Origin: a virus
Direction: 5' to 3' (one strand)
IMG/VR virus record: IMGVR_UViG_3300033552_000064
Location: 1-21,247 of that record
Length of the DNA stretch: 21,247 nt
Under the pieces are notes generated by a model. The model made no database searches. It saw only the letters and a list, made by a program, of their open reading frames with translations, and had not been told where the DNA came from. Both the position numbers and the translations under genes were made by a program. Below, piece after piece: positions 12,524-18,362 of the stretch. Position 1 is the stretch's first letter, and the number at the start of each line of letters is the position of its first letter.

Positions 12524-13062
12524 GGGAGGAAAAGCACGGATTAACTGGTAGTGATGCCAGCAGGTTACAGCGTAAAGCCTACCGCGCATGGTCTGACCTC
12601 ATAGGAAGGTGCTACAGGGAGTCCCACACATCATACAGCACCTACGGAGGGCGAGGAATTACAGTGCAAGAGTCTTGGAGGCACTCTCCCGGCACCTTTT
12701 ACGCATACGTCTCAGGCTTGGCAAACTTCTCGCCTGAGTACAGCCTAGACAGGATTGACAATTCCAAAGGCTATCAGGAGGGGAACTTGCGTTGGGCCAC
12801 AAACGCGGAGCAATGCAGAAATCAGGGTAAGCAGGATAACAATACCTCTGGTAAGTGCGGGGTCACATGGTACTACAACGAAACTGGAGGTACAAGAGCG
12901 ATAGCCTGGTGGTACGTAGACGCCAAGACGAAGAGTAAATCTTACTCTGTCAAGAAGTTCGGCCTACTTCCTGCTTTTAGCATGGCCTGTCAGTTCAGGG
13001 ATGCAAAGATTGCACAGCTTAATGCTGGCGGTGCAGGATACACAGATAAACACGGAACATAA
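12520..13062 (+). CDS. HNH homing endonuclease with AP2-like domain
   Basis: The 180-residue protein has an N-terminal RKAYRAWSDLIGRCYRESHT segment and STYGGRGI, followed by the family HNH-type core YSLDRIDNSKGYQEGNLRWATNAEQCRN (residues about 74-101). A C-terminal part (GKCGVTWYYNETGGTRAIAW to ACQFRDAKIAQLN) resembles an AP2 DNA-binding domain. Such proteins are free-standing homing endonucleases that spread into related phages lacking the gene. It overlaps the PhoH stop by ATGA and has no good Shine-Dalgarno, so it is translated by coupling. It separates PhoH from the ClpP-like gene, consistent with insertion into a former PhoH-ClpP junction. Confidence 0.88.
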   Translation: MREEKHGLTGSDASRLQRKAYRAWSDLIGRCYRESHTSYSTYGGRGITVQESWRHSPGTFYAYVSGLANFSPEYSLDRIDNSKGYQEGNLRWATNAEQCRNQGKQDNNTSGKCGVTWYYNETGGTRAIAWWYVDAKTKSKSYSVKKFGLLPAFSMACQFRDAKIAQLNAGGAGYTDKHGT

Positions 13063-13072
13063 GGAGCCACAC

Positions 13073-13771
13073 ATGAACAAATTTGAAATAGACGTCCGAC
13101 AGGACAAGCCCTCTGCAAAACGGGCAGGCTTCTACACCGAAGTGCCACAGGAGTTTACTGTTACGTACACGCCCATCAAGTCGGGTACTTTTAACATCTA
13201 CCTTTTTGGGCCTATTGAAGAGGCTGCTCAGTTTATGAGCGCTATCGAAGTGTTGAACTCTGCGAGTGAGCTTGATGAGGTGATTATCCACCTGTCAACG
13301 GATGGCGGGTCGATGGATGCCACCGATACGTTCCTGTCAGCCATGCACGCCTGTGAAGCAAAGGTGCATGTCAAGGCCAGCGGCGGTGTGCACTCAGCTG
13401 GCACCATCATCCTGCTCAGTGCGGACGAGTTCTCGCTGTCGGAGAATGCCAACTTCCTGATTCACAATGGCGGCTGCGGCGCTGGTGGAAAGTTCAGCGA
13501 CTTCAAAGCACAATCCAGGCACAGCGTAGACTACATGGAGCGAGTGTTGCGTAAAACATACAAACACTTTCTTACCCCAGCAGAGCTTGACTTGCTTATG
13601 GACGGGAAGGATTTCTGGATTGACGCAGAGGAGTTTGCGGAGCGCTACGAGAAGCGCAATGAAATGCTGATGGCAGAGTTCAGCGAAGCGGAGGAGGCGA
13701 TGGCTGCAGCGCTTGAGCAAATGACTGGAGCAGCAAAGCCCGCTCCAAAGGCCAAAAAGACAGATAAGTAA
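13073..13771 (+). CDS. ClpP-like serine protease
   Basis: I start this gene at ATG 13073, seven bases after AAGGAG; the upstream extension lies inside the endonuclease gene. The 232-residue product has the ClpP fold marks: FNIYLFGPI, a DEVIIHLSTDGGSMDATDTF loop, catalytic Ser108 in GGVHSAGTI, His131 in NANFLIHNGG and a probable Asp180 in DGKDFWIDAEEF. The C-terminus is a coiled Glu/Ala helix and a Lys-rich tail (KPAPKAKKTDK). No ClpX-docking partner is seen. As the capsid module has its own S49 protease, this one probably serves regulation or takeover rather than head maturation. A strong terminator follows. Confidence 0.88.
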   Translation: MNKFEIDVRQDKPSAKRAGFYTEVPQEFTVTYTPIKSGTFNIYLFGPIEEAAQFMSAIEVLNSASELDEVIIHLSTDGGSMDATDTFLSAMHACEAKVHVKASGGVHSAGTIILLSADEFSLSENANFLIHNGGCGAGGKFSDFKAQSRHSVDYMERVLRKTYKHFLTPAELDLLMDGKDFWIDAEEFAERYEKRNEMLMAEFSEAEEAMAAALEQMTGAAKPAPKAKKTDK

Positions 13772-13778
13772 ACACCAG

Positions 13779-13810
13779 GCCCGCACATCGAAAGCTGTGC
13801 GGGCTTTTTT
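13779..13810 (+). terminator. Terminator of the PhoH-ClpP operon
   Basis: GCCCGCACA (13779-13787) and TGTGCGGGC (13796-13804) form a perfect 9-bp stem, followed by TTTTTT. It ends the first rightward operon. The bases after it (TACGTCTG) are the same as after the terminator at 17545-17578. Confidence 0.92.
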
Positions 13811-13829
13811 ACGTCTGCACTTCTGGATG

Positions 13830-13838
13830 TGCTATACT
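13830..13838 (+). promoter_or_regulatory. Extended -10 promoter for the antirepressor operon
   Basis: TG-C-TATACT is an extended -10 element with no good -35. It lies between the terminator and the antirepressor start, with an expected leader of about 26 nt. Related elements precede the resolvase (TGCTACACT) and the far-right leftward operon (TGCTACATT). Confidence 0.6.
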
Positions 13839-13870
13839 TTTGGCTTCTACAACAACGTAAAGGGCTACAC

Positions 13871-14596
13871 ATGAAAATTATTACTCTCGCTTCTTCTGAC
13901 TCTAGCAAAGTCCTCACTATGTCCAGCTTGGAAATGGTGAGCTACGTCAATTCCACCCGTTCGCTTGGCGAGTCTGAATTACGTCACGACAATTTCATGG
14001 CTAAGGTGCCAAAAGTTCTTGGAATTCGATCTCCTGAATTTTTAGGAGATCAAAAAGACAGTCAAGGACGCACTTACAAATGCTACAACTTCCCAAAGCG
14101 CGAAGCAATGCTTATGGCGATGTCATATAGCTATGACTTGCAGGCTCAGATTTTCGATGCATGGGAATCTGCTGAAGCAGTGTTGACCAAGGCCAAGGCT
14201 GTCAGCCTGATACCAAACTTCGACAATCCAATTGAGGCTGCAGAGGCGTGGATTTCTGAAAAGAAAGTAAGCATCGCTCTCACTAATGAGATCAAGGAAG
14301 CGCAGCCGAAGATTGCTTTCCACGACGCTGTGGTGGCTGACGATACAACTTACTCTTTGGCTGAGGCAGCGAAGCTGCTGAACATCCCGCCACGTACGTT
14401 CAACCGGGAACTGCGTGATGCCGGATACTTGATGCGTAACAATGTAGCCTACCAGTATTTTGTGGGTCGTGGGGTGTTTGTCTCCCAGTACACCGGGTTT
14501 GTCTTGCCTTGCGGCGGCACTGCACCAGCGACTACGCGGGTGACGTCTAAGGGTATCACTTACCTGCAAAAGAAGTTTGCAGAAATTGTGGCTTAA
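13871..14596 (+). CDS. Phage antirepressor (Rha N-terminus, KilAC C-terminus)
   Basis: The 241-residue protein starts at ATG 13871 with AAAGGG seven bases upstream. Residues about 15-100 match the Rha regulatory domain: MSSLEMVSYVNSTRSLGESE, LRHDNFMAKVPKVLG, and YNFPKREAMLMAMSYSYDLQ. The C-terminal half, from KIAFHDAVVADDTTYSLAEA, resembles the KilAC antirepressor domain with a winged-helix part (LAEAAKLLNIPPRTFNRELR, DAGYL). Antirepressors inactivate a prophage repressor, so a repressor gene should exist outside the window. It has its own promoter after a terminator, and the RNA-repair genes follow 24 bp later. Motif site 5 lies in the gene. Confidence 0.88.
   Translation: MKIITLASSDSSKVLTMSSLEMVSYVNSTRSLGESELRHDNFMAKVPKVLGIRSPEFLGDQKDSQGRTYKCYNFPKREAMLMAMSYSYDLQAQIFDAWESAEAVLTKAKAVSLIPNFDNPIEAAEAWISEKKVSIALTNEIKEAQPKIAFHDAVVADDTTYSLAEAAKLLNIPPRTFNRELRDAGYLMRNNVAYQYFVGRGVFVSQYTGFVLPCGGTAPATTRVTSKGITYLQKKFAEIVA
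14278..14291. promoter_or_regulatory. Dispersed 14-bp motif, site 5
   Basis: TCTCACTAATGAGA is an exact match on the minus strand (TCTCATTAGTGAGA). It is inside the antirepressor gene and encodes L-T-N-E in frame. Confidence 0.6.
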
Positions 14597-14620
14597 TGTA
14601 TAAATCTTAAAGGATACAAA

Positions 14621-15709
14621 ATGGAAGTAATCGAATACCTGAAAAAGAACGGCATTGCTGCACTCACTGCGGAATATGCTATCAAGGTGAAGGTTTATGA
14701 CGAGGGCTTGATGGTGCTTGGCTACGACCAGATCGACAGCCCAAAGGCTCCAACCATCGTGCGTGAATGCCGTGGACTGATTCTTGACAACGATTTCAAC
14801 GTGGTCAGTCGGTCTTTCGACCGATTCTTCAACTACGGCGAGATGCCTGAGACTCAAGCACACCTTGACTGGAGCAGGGCTTATTGTGCGGAGAAGGTGG
14901 ACGGCTCACTCATCAAAATCTACTACTGGAATGGCCTGTGGCGCATCAGCACTCGCGGGACGGCATTTGCCGAAAGCACTGTTAACGGTTTTCCTGAGAC
15001 GTTTGCAGAGCTTGTGCTGAAAGCCCTGAGCCTGAGCGCCAAAGAGTTCCAAGACAAATGCAATTTGGAACTGCTGGACAACTGGACGTACATTTTTGAA
15101 TTGACCTGCATGGAAAATCGAGTCGTGAAGGTTTACTCTGGCTACACCTTGCACTACCTTGGCTCACGAAGCAATTTGACAGGCGACTATGGTAATGAGT
15201 TCCGCTTGCTCGACGCTATTCTCCTTGGTGCCAAGGAAATTCAAATGTACCACTTCGGGTCTGCCCGTGCCTGCGAGGAGTCAGCCAAGCACCTGCCTGA
15301 CCTTGAGGAGGGCTACGTTGTCTACCAGGATGGAGTGCCTGTGTGCAAGATTAAGTCGCCAACATACGTTGCTGTGCACCACATTCGCGGGGAAGGCCTG
15401 AATCCAAAACGCATCAGCCAGATCGTTCTCACTAATGAGACTGAAGAGTATTTGAAATACTTTCCAGAGGATGCTGTACACTTTGCGCCGTACGTGAGTG
15501 CGCTTGGGGTGCTGAAAGCGTCCCTTGAGGCAGCATACACAGCTACGCTGGACATTGTTGACCAGAAAGAGTTTGCAATGGCAGTAAAAGGTGCGCCGTA
15601 CTCTGGTGTCTTGTTTACCTGTAAGAAACTTGGCACTAAGCCTTCGGAGGTATTCAACGATATGGCAGAGCCTTACAAAATTAAACTTTTAGGAGAGTTC
15701 GTAAAATGA
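14621..15709 (+). CDS. RNA ligase, T4 Rnl1 type
   Basis: The 362-residue enzyme should join RNA 5'-phosphate and 3'-hydroxyl ends with ATP. Motif I is EKVDGSL with nucleotidyl-acceptor Lys92. Motif III-type Glu159 is in WTYIFEL, motif IV is LEEGYVV (Glu229-Gly230) and motif V is CKIKS (Lys242, Lys244). The spacing closely follows T4 Rnl1. Length is near T4 Rnl1 (374 aa). RECRGLIL (48-55) is the typical upstream segment. It starts 24 bp after the antirepressor behind AAAGGA and overlaps the kinase by ATGA, so ligase and kinase are made together. T4 uses its ligase and kinase to repair tRNA cut by the host anticodon nuclease PrrC. Motif site 6 lies within it. Confidence 0.92.
   Translation: MEVIEYLKKNGIAALTAEYAIKVKVYDEGLMVLGYDQIDSPKAPTIVRECRGLILDNDFNVVSRSFDRFFNYGEMPETQAHLDWSRAYCAEKVDGSLIKIYYWNGLWRISTRGTAFAESTVNGFPETFAELVLKALSLSAKEFQDKCNLELLDNWTYIFELTCMENRVVKVYSGYTLHYLGSRSNLTGDYGNEFRLLDAILLGAKEIQMYHFGSARACEESAKHLPDLEEGYVVYQDGVPVCKIKSPTYVAVHHIRGEGLNPKRISQIVLTNETEEYLKYFPEDAVHFAPYVSALGVLKASLEAAYTATLDIVDQKEFAMAVKGAPYSGVLFTCKKLGTKPSEVFNDMAEPYKIKLLGEFVK
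15427..15440. promoter_or_regulatory. Dispersed 14-bp motif, site 6
   Basis: TCTCACTAATGAGA is identical to site 5 and again encodes L-T-N-E, here in the RNA ligase. The genes are unrelated, so the shared residues reflect the shared DNA word. Confidence 0.6.
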
Positions 15710-16158
15710 AAGCAATCATTACCGTGGGCGTTTCAGCGTCTGGGAAGAGTACGTGGGCTAAGGAGTACGCCAAGGCGAACAAAGCCATCATTTCCAATCG
15801 GGATGATCTTCGATTTTCCCTTACTGGGTCTAGCGGCTGGGACGAGTACCGCTTTAACGGCAAGATTGAAAAACTTGTCACTTCGATGCAGATGAACCTG
15901 TTGACGCACAATCACACCCTTATACGCAGGGATGTTGTCATAGCAGACACAAACCTCAACCACGACAGCCGCGCAAGGCTCATAAAAGCTTGCGCGGGTA
16001 TCGGCTATGAGGTGGAGGTATTGGCCTTCCCTATCTCGCTAGAAGATGCAATTGACAGGGACTGGCGGCGTTGTGGCAGCAGAGTTGGAAGCTCCGTTAT
16101 TGAATTGCAATATAAAACTTGGCTTGAATTTTTGAAAGAACATAGGGGTAACATATGA
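15706..16158 (+). CDS. Polynucleotide 5'-kinase, kinase domain only
   Basis: The 150-residue enzyme should phosphorylate RNA or DNA 5'-OH ends. P-loop GVSASGKST holds Lys14 and Ser15, NRDDLRFSLTG has the general-base Asp (33/34) and Arg36, VIADTN has Asp81, and RRCGSRVG contains the lid arginines (Arg122/126). The order and spacing follow T4 Pnkp (Lys15, Ser16, Asp35, Arg38, Asp85, Arg126). The C-terminal HAD phosphatase of the 301-residue T4 enzyme is absent, so 3'-phosphate removal must come from elsewhere. It overlaps RNA ligase upstream and the phosphoesterase downstream, both by ATGA. Confidence 0.9.
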   Translation: MKAIITVGVSASGKSTWAKEYAKANKAIISNRDDLRFSLTGSSGWDEYRFNGKIEKLVTSMQMNLLTHNHTLIRRDVVIADTNLNHDSRARLIKACAGIGYEVEVLAFPISLEDAIDRDWRRCGSRVGSSVIELQYKTWLEFLKEHRGNI

Positions 16159-16697
16159 GTAACATTTTCATTACGTCGGATACACACTTCGGCCATGCCG
16201 GGGTGTGTCGATTCCTCACTGACGAAGGCACTAAGCTGCGTCCGTGGGACAACGCCGAAGACATGGACGAGGCGATGATTGAAAACTGGAATGCTGTTGT
16301 GCGTCCAAAGGACAAGACATATCACCTGGGCGATGTCGTTATCAACCGCAAGGCACTCAAAACCCTTAGTCGCCTAAACGGCGACAAGGTGTTGATAAAA
16401 GGCAACCACGACCTTTTCAAGCTTGAGGATTACACCCCATACTTCCGCGACATTCGCGGGTTTGGTGCGCTTGACGGCTTTGCGCTCACTCACGTACCGA
16501 TTCACCCTGCCAGCTTGGGGCGGTGGACAGGTAATTTTCATGGGCACTTGCACAGCAACCGGGTGATGCGAGAAGGTCGGTACGCTGACGACGAGATGGT
16601 AGTGGACGAACAGTATTTGTGCCTGTGCGTGGAGCATACAAACTTTACACCGATAGCCCTGGAAGATGCCAAGAAACGATTTGAGGAGCAACAATAA
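16155..16697 (+). CDS. Calcineurin-like metallophosphoesterase
   Basis: The 180-residue enzyme has the complete metal-binding set: SDTHFGH (Asp9, His11), HLGDVV (Asp60), KGNHD (Asn84, His85), THVPIHP (His113) and FHGHLH (His131, His133). These define the binuclear metallophosphoesterase fold, which in bacterial Pnkp removes 2',3'-cyclic phosphate or 3'-phosphate from cut RNA. Here the gene overlaps the kinase stop by ATGA and follows an Rnl1 ligase, so a role in 3'-end healing is likely but inferred. Its length fits small phage and YfcE-like phosphoesterases. It could instead act on other phosphodiesters. Confidence 0.9.
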   Translation: MSNIFITSDTHFGHAGVCRFLTDEGTKLRPWDNAEDMDEAMIENWNAVVRPKDKTYHLGDVVINRKALKTLSRLNGDKVLIKGNHDLFKLEDYTPYFRDIRGFGALDGFALTHVPIHPASLGRWTGNFHGHLHSNRVMREGRYADDEMVVDEQYLCLCVEHTNFTPIALEDAKKRFEEQQ

Positions 16698-16909
16698 TGT
16701 CTATGTTTAAGAAAAAGCGAGTGCAGTACATTGCACACTTTGAGGTCTACGTTGGCGGCGACTTGACAGGGACTGGCAACGCCGCGCTCGACTGTGAAGA
16801 CGGTATTGCAGCGAATGAGGTGAGGATGATTGTTGTTGATAGGGCACTAGAGGGGGTGGGTTGGCCTGTTGGTGGTAATGTTCTGGTCGTCGGCCTGTTT
16901 AGGCTATAA
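16697..16909 (+). CDS. Hypothetical 70-residue protein
   Basis: The function is unknown. The gene starts at ATG 16697 overlapping the phosphoesterase stop as TAATG, with an in-frame ATG at 16703 as alternative. The N-terminus is basic (MSMFKKKRVQYIAHFEVYVG), followed by GDLTGTGNAALDCEDGIAANEVRMIVVDRA and a hydrophobic end (VLVVGLFRL). It looks like a small alpha/beta protein with two strands and one helix. Coupling to the RNA-repair genes may be only positional. Confidence 0.7.
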   Translation: MSMFKKKRVQYIAHFEVYVGGDLTGTGNAALDCEDGIAANEVRMIVVDRALEGVGWPVGGNVLVVGLFRL

Positions 16910-16917
16910 GGGTAGCA

Positions 16918-17115
16918 ATGACATTTCCCGTAAAGTACATGAGCACCTACTTCGGTGTGTATAACACCATGACAGATAGCTGCGACTTCCTGTGCGCCAC
17001 CAACGCAGGGGCCAAAGCTCTGGCCGACAAGATGAACGAGGTTGAAGGCTACTTCACGCAGCGGTTTTATGATAGCCTAACGAAAGAGCAACGTGAAGAA
17101 GTTGGTGACCACTAA
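16918..17115 (+). CDS. Hypothetical 65-residue protein
   Basis: I do not recognise it. It starts at ATG 16918 with AAGGG six bases upstream. The first part is strand-like and aromatic (VKYMSTYFGVYNTMTDSCDF), then a helix (NAGAKALADKMNEVEGYF) and a Glu/Arg-rich C-terminal helix (SLTKEQREEVGDH). This resembles small phage proteins with a strand-strand-helix fold, but no function follows. Confidence 0.68.
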   Translation: MTFPVKYMSTYFGVYNTMTDSCDFLCATNAGAKALADKMNEVEGYFTQRFYDSLTKEQREEVGDH

Positions 17116-17275
17116 CTTCTCTGTTAGTGTCACAGAGTATACTGTCACCGGGGTATTCAGCGGGCAGAGCCAGTCCGGTGTTCTGCTTAGGGTTTGCCCT
17201 AGTGTACAAAAGTCGTCAGGTGTTGACGCACGTATTGACGCCGACTGGTTTACGCCTGTAGTATCAACCATTTAA
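17093..17275 (+). CDS. Possible 60-residue protein, GTG start
   Basis: This ORF starts at GTG 17093 inside the end of the preceding gene, with AAAGAG five bases upstream. The product is strand-rich (KLVTTNFSVSVTEYTVTGVF, SGVLLRVCPSV, FTPVVSTI), suggesting a small beta protein. The non-ATG start and 23-bp overlap lower confidence. Without it, 17116-17291 would be an untranslated gap in an otherwise tightly packed operon. Confidence 0.5.
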   Translation: MKKLVTTNFSVSVTEYTVTGVFSGQSQSGVLLRVCPSVQKSSGVDARIDADWFTPVVSTI

Positions 17276-17291
17276 ACTTAGGAGAACAAAC

Positions 17292-17390
17292 ATGGAAATT
17301 CTTTTCACCTTACTCGCAATCTTCATCATCTTCAAGATAGTGTTTGTGCTGCTGTACGTGATTGGTGCAATCCTCACTGGTCGAGGCTGA
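17292..17390 (+). CDS. 32-residue single-pass membrane peptide
   Basis: The ORF starts at ATG 17292 behind a clear AGGAG with a spacing of seven bases. It begins MEILFTLLAIFIIFKIVFVL and continues LYVIGAILTGRG. Nearly all of it is one hydrophobic transmembrane helix with a single central Lys and a short basic end. Such peptides may be holin-like, toxin-like or membrane-protein modulators. It ends one base before the LexA boxes, but the SOS promoter points away from it, so it belongs to the upstream operon. Confidence 0.72.
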   Translation: MEILFTLLAIFIIFKIVFVLLYVIGAILTGRG

Positions 17391-17391
17391 C

Positions 17392-17429
17392 TACTGTATA
17401 GATATACACTACTGTATGAAAATACAGTA
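17392..17429. promoter_or_regulatory. Two overlapping LexA (SOS) boxes
   Basis: Box 2, TACTGTATGAAAATACAGTA (17410-17429), is a perfect 8-4-8 palindrome in which CTGT-N8-ACAG matches the beta/gamma-proteobacterial LexA consensus. Box 1, TACTGTATAGATATACACTA (17392-17411), matches CTGT-N8-ACAC with one change and shares its last two bases with box 2. The CTACTGTAT half-sites repeat at 18-bp spacing. Box 2 ends one base before the -35. Confidence 0.9.
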
Positions 17430-17430
17430 C

Positions 17431-17459
17431 TTGACAAGATGTAAAAAGCTGTGTATAAT
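17431..17459 (+). promoter_or_regulatory. Consensus promoter under the LexA boxes
   Basis: TTGACA (17431-17436) and TATAAT (17454-17459) are exactly 17 bp apart. This perfect promoter would be strong when LexA is cleaved. CCCC-TTC-GGGG (17460-17470) follows at once and spans the expected transcription start near 17466. Confidence 0.9.
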
Positions 17460-17465
17460 CCCCTT

Positions 17466-17580
17466 CGGGGCTGGGGCTAAGGCAAGGCGATGGCTCAGTG
17501 CTAGTGCTAGGTGTTTAGGTAGTTAAGTAGTTGCTGATGATGTTAAGCCTCCCCTACAGTGATGTACGGGAGGCTTTTCT
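17466..17580 (+). ncRNA. Candidate SOS-induced small RNA (~110 nt)
   Basis: The interval from the expected start to the terminator holds no convincing gene: the only ATG with a purine-rich upstream stretch (17491 region) gives a four-codon ORF, and the longer ORF from 17531 runs through the terminator into the antisense of the resolvase gene. So the product is probably an RNA. The terminator stem includes CCUCCCC, which could pair with purine-rich ribosome binding sites. Targets are unknown. The 3' end is antisense-adjacent to the recombinase gene, which converges on it. Confidence 0.6.
17545..17578 (+). terminator. Terminator between the small RNA and the recombinase
   Basis: AAGCCTCCC (17545-17553) and GGGAGGCTT (17568-17576) form a 9-bp stem, with a TAC/GTA pair inside the loop, followed by TTTTCT. 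On the minus strand it could also stop recombinase transcription, with a weaker U-tract. Confidence 0.88.
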
Positions 17581-17593
17581 ACGTCTGTGCTAC

Positions 17594-18229
17594 TTAGGCT
17601 GTCAGGGCATATTGAGCCTGGCGTACAGCATACTCAGCAATGTAAGCATCCATGCTGTCTTTCCATTTAGAAATGTTACGTGCAATGGTGTTACGGGGAA
17701 TGCCATACTCTGCTGAGAGCTTGTCCAGTGTAGCTCCAGCTGCCTTCTTAGCTACCAGGGCAGACATTACACCTGGAGTGACAGTGAGGGGTGGGCCTAA
17801 GACTGTGCCTTGAGCCTTGGTACGCTCAAGGCCAGCATTGACCCGCTCAATCAGGATGTTACGCTCCAACTCAGCCATAGCGCCCATACATGTAAGCACC
17901 ATCTTGCCCATGCTTGAGGTAATGTCCATGCCATCGAATTGCAGGACACGTACACGGACACCCATATCCTTGAGCAACTCAACTACGTTGAGAATGTCAG
18001 ATGCTGAACGACCCAGACGGTCAACCATCGTCACAATGAGTGTGTCACCCTTTGCCATCAGGCTCAACATCTCCTTGAACAGTGGGCGCTCAGTGGCCTT
18101 GATGGAGCCTGACACACCGTCTTCAGAGTAAAACTTGTCAACAGCAAACCCTGCGTCAACAATCGTCTTGCGCTGGTTCTCAGTGGTCTGTCCAGTTGTG
18201 GAGACACGGATGTATGCGAATGTTGTCAT
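17594..18229 (-). CDS. Small serine recombinase (resolvase/invertase)
   Basis: The 211-residue enzyme starts at ATG 18229 (MTTFAYIRVS). Catalytic Ser10 is in YIRVSTTGQT, and further marks are EDGVSGS, TLIVTMVDRLGRSASD with the catalytic arginines, a MTSxxGK-like DITSSMGKM and the long E-helix AELERNILIERVNAGLERTKAQG. The C-terminal helix-turn-helix (ATLDKLSAEYGIPRNTIARN) binds DNA. It belongs to the Tn3 resolvase/Hin invertase group, not the large phage integrases. It could resolve multimers of a plasmid-like prophage, or invert a segment. No crossover-site repeats with obvious 26-bp dyads were found nearby. Confidence 0.9.
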   Translation of the reverse strand: MTTFAYIRVSTTGQTTENQRKTIVDAGFAVDKFYSEDGVSGSIKATERPLFKEMLSLMAKGDTLIVTMVDRLGRSASDILNVVELLKDMGVRVRVLQFDGMDITSSMGKMVLTCMGAMAELERNILIERVNAGLERTKAQGTVLGPPLTVTPGVMSALVAKKAAGATLDKLSAEYGIPRNTIARNISKWKDSMDAYIAEYAVRQAQYALTA

Positions 18230-18263
18230 GCTGTTTCTGCCTGTTGTTGCTTGCGATGAATGA

Positions 18264-18272
18264 AGTGTAGCA
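18264..18272 (-). promoter_or_regulatory. Extended -10 promoter for the recombinase
   Basis: On the minus strand TGC-TACACT is an extended -10 sitting about 35 bp upstream of the start codon. A TTTACA further upstream is at 20 bp, too far for a normal -35. Confidence 0.5.
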
Positions 18273-18318
18273 TCAATTTCCCACAAAGGTGTAAATTTAT
18301 TTATGGGATATTTTAGGC

Positions 18319-18342
18319 AAAAGAAAAGCCGCGTAAGCGGCT
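18319..18342 (-). terminator. Terminator of the right-hand leftward operon
   Basis: AGCCGC-ttac-GCGGCT on the minus strand is followed by TTTTCTTTT. It lies after the MazG-like gene and before the recombinase promoter. Motif site 7 starts at its last base. Confidence 0.88.
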
Positions 18343-18355
18343 CTCATTAGTGGGA
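18342..18355. promoter_or_regulatory. Dispersed 14-bp motif, site 7 (one change)
   Basis: TCTCATTAGTGGGA differs from consensus only by G for A at position 12. It lies in the 130-bp gap between the MazG-like gene and the recombinase, touching the terminator stem. Confidence 0.55.
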
Positions 18356-18362
18356 CTGCTGT

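Noticed and set aside
13001-13771. ClpP-like protein starting inside the endonuclease gene
   Set aside because: AAGGAG is seven bases from ATG 13073, which also matches the usual ClpP N-terminus better.
14123-14863. Minus-strand ORF of 246 residues opposite the antirepressor
   Set aside because: It crosses the antirepressor-ligase boundary antisense and has no recognisable domain or ribosome binding site.
14278-15440. Shared L-T-N-E residues at motif sites 5 and 6 as a protein motif
   Set aside because: The proteins are unrelated and the same DNA word also occurs outside genes and in another frame, so the DNA is what is conserved.
17531-17716. A 61-residue plus-strand protein downstream of the SOS promoter
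   Set aside because: It reads straight through the terminator and then antisense to the recombinase gene, with no Shine-Dalgarno.
17594-18286. Recombinase with 19 extra N-terminal residues
   Set aside because: The resolvase fold starts at MTTFAYIRVS; the extension covers the promoter-like region and has no family match.
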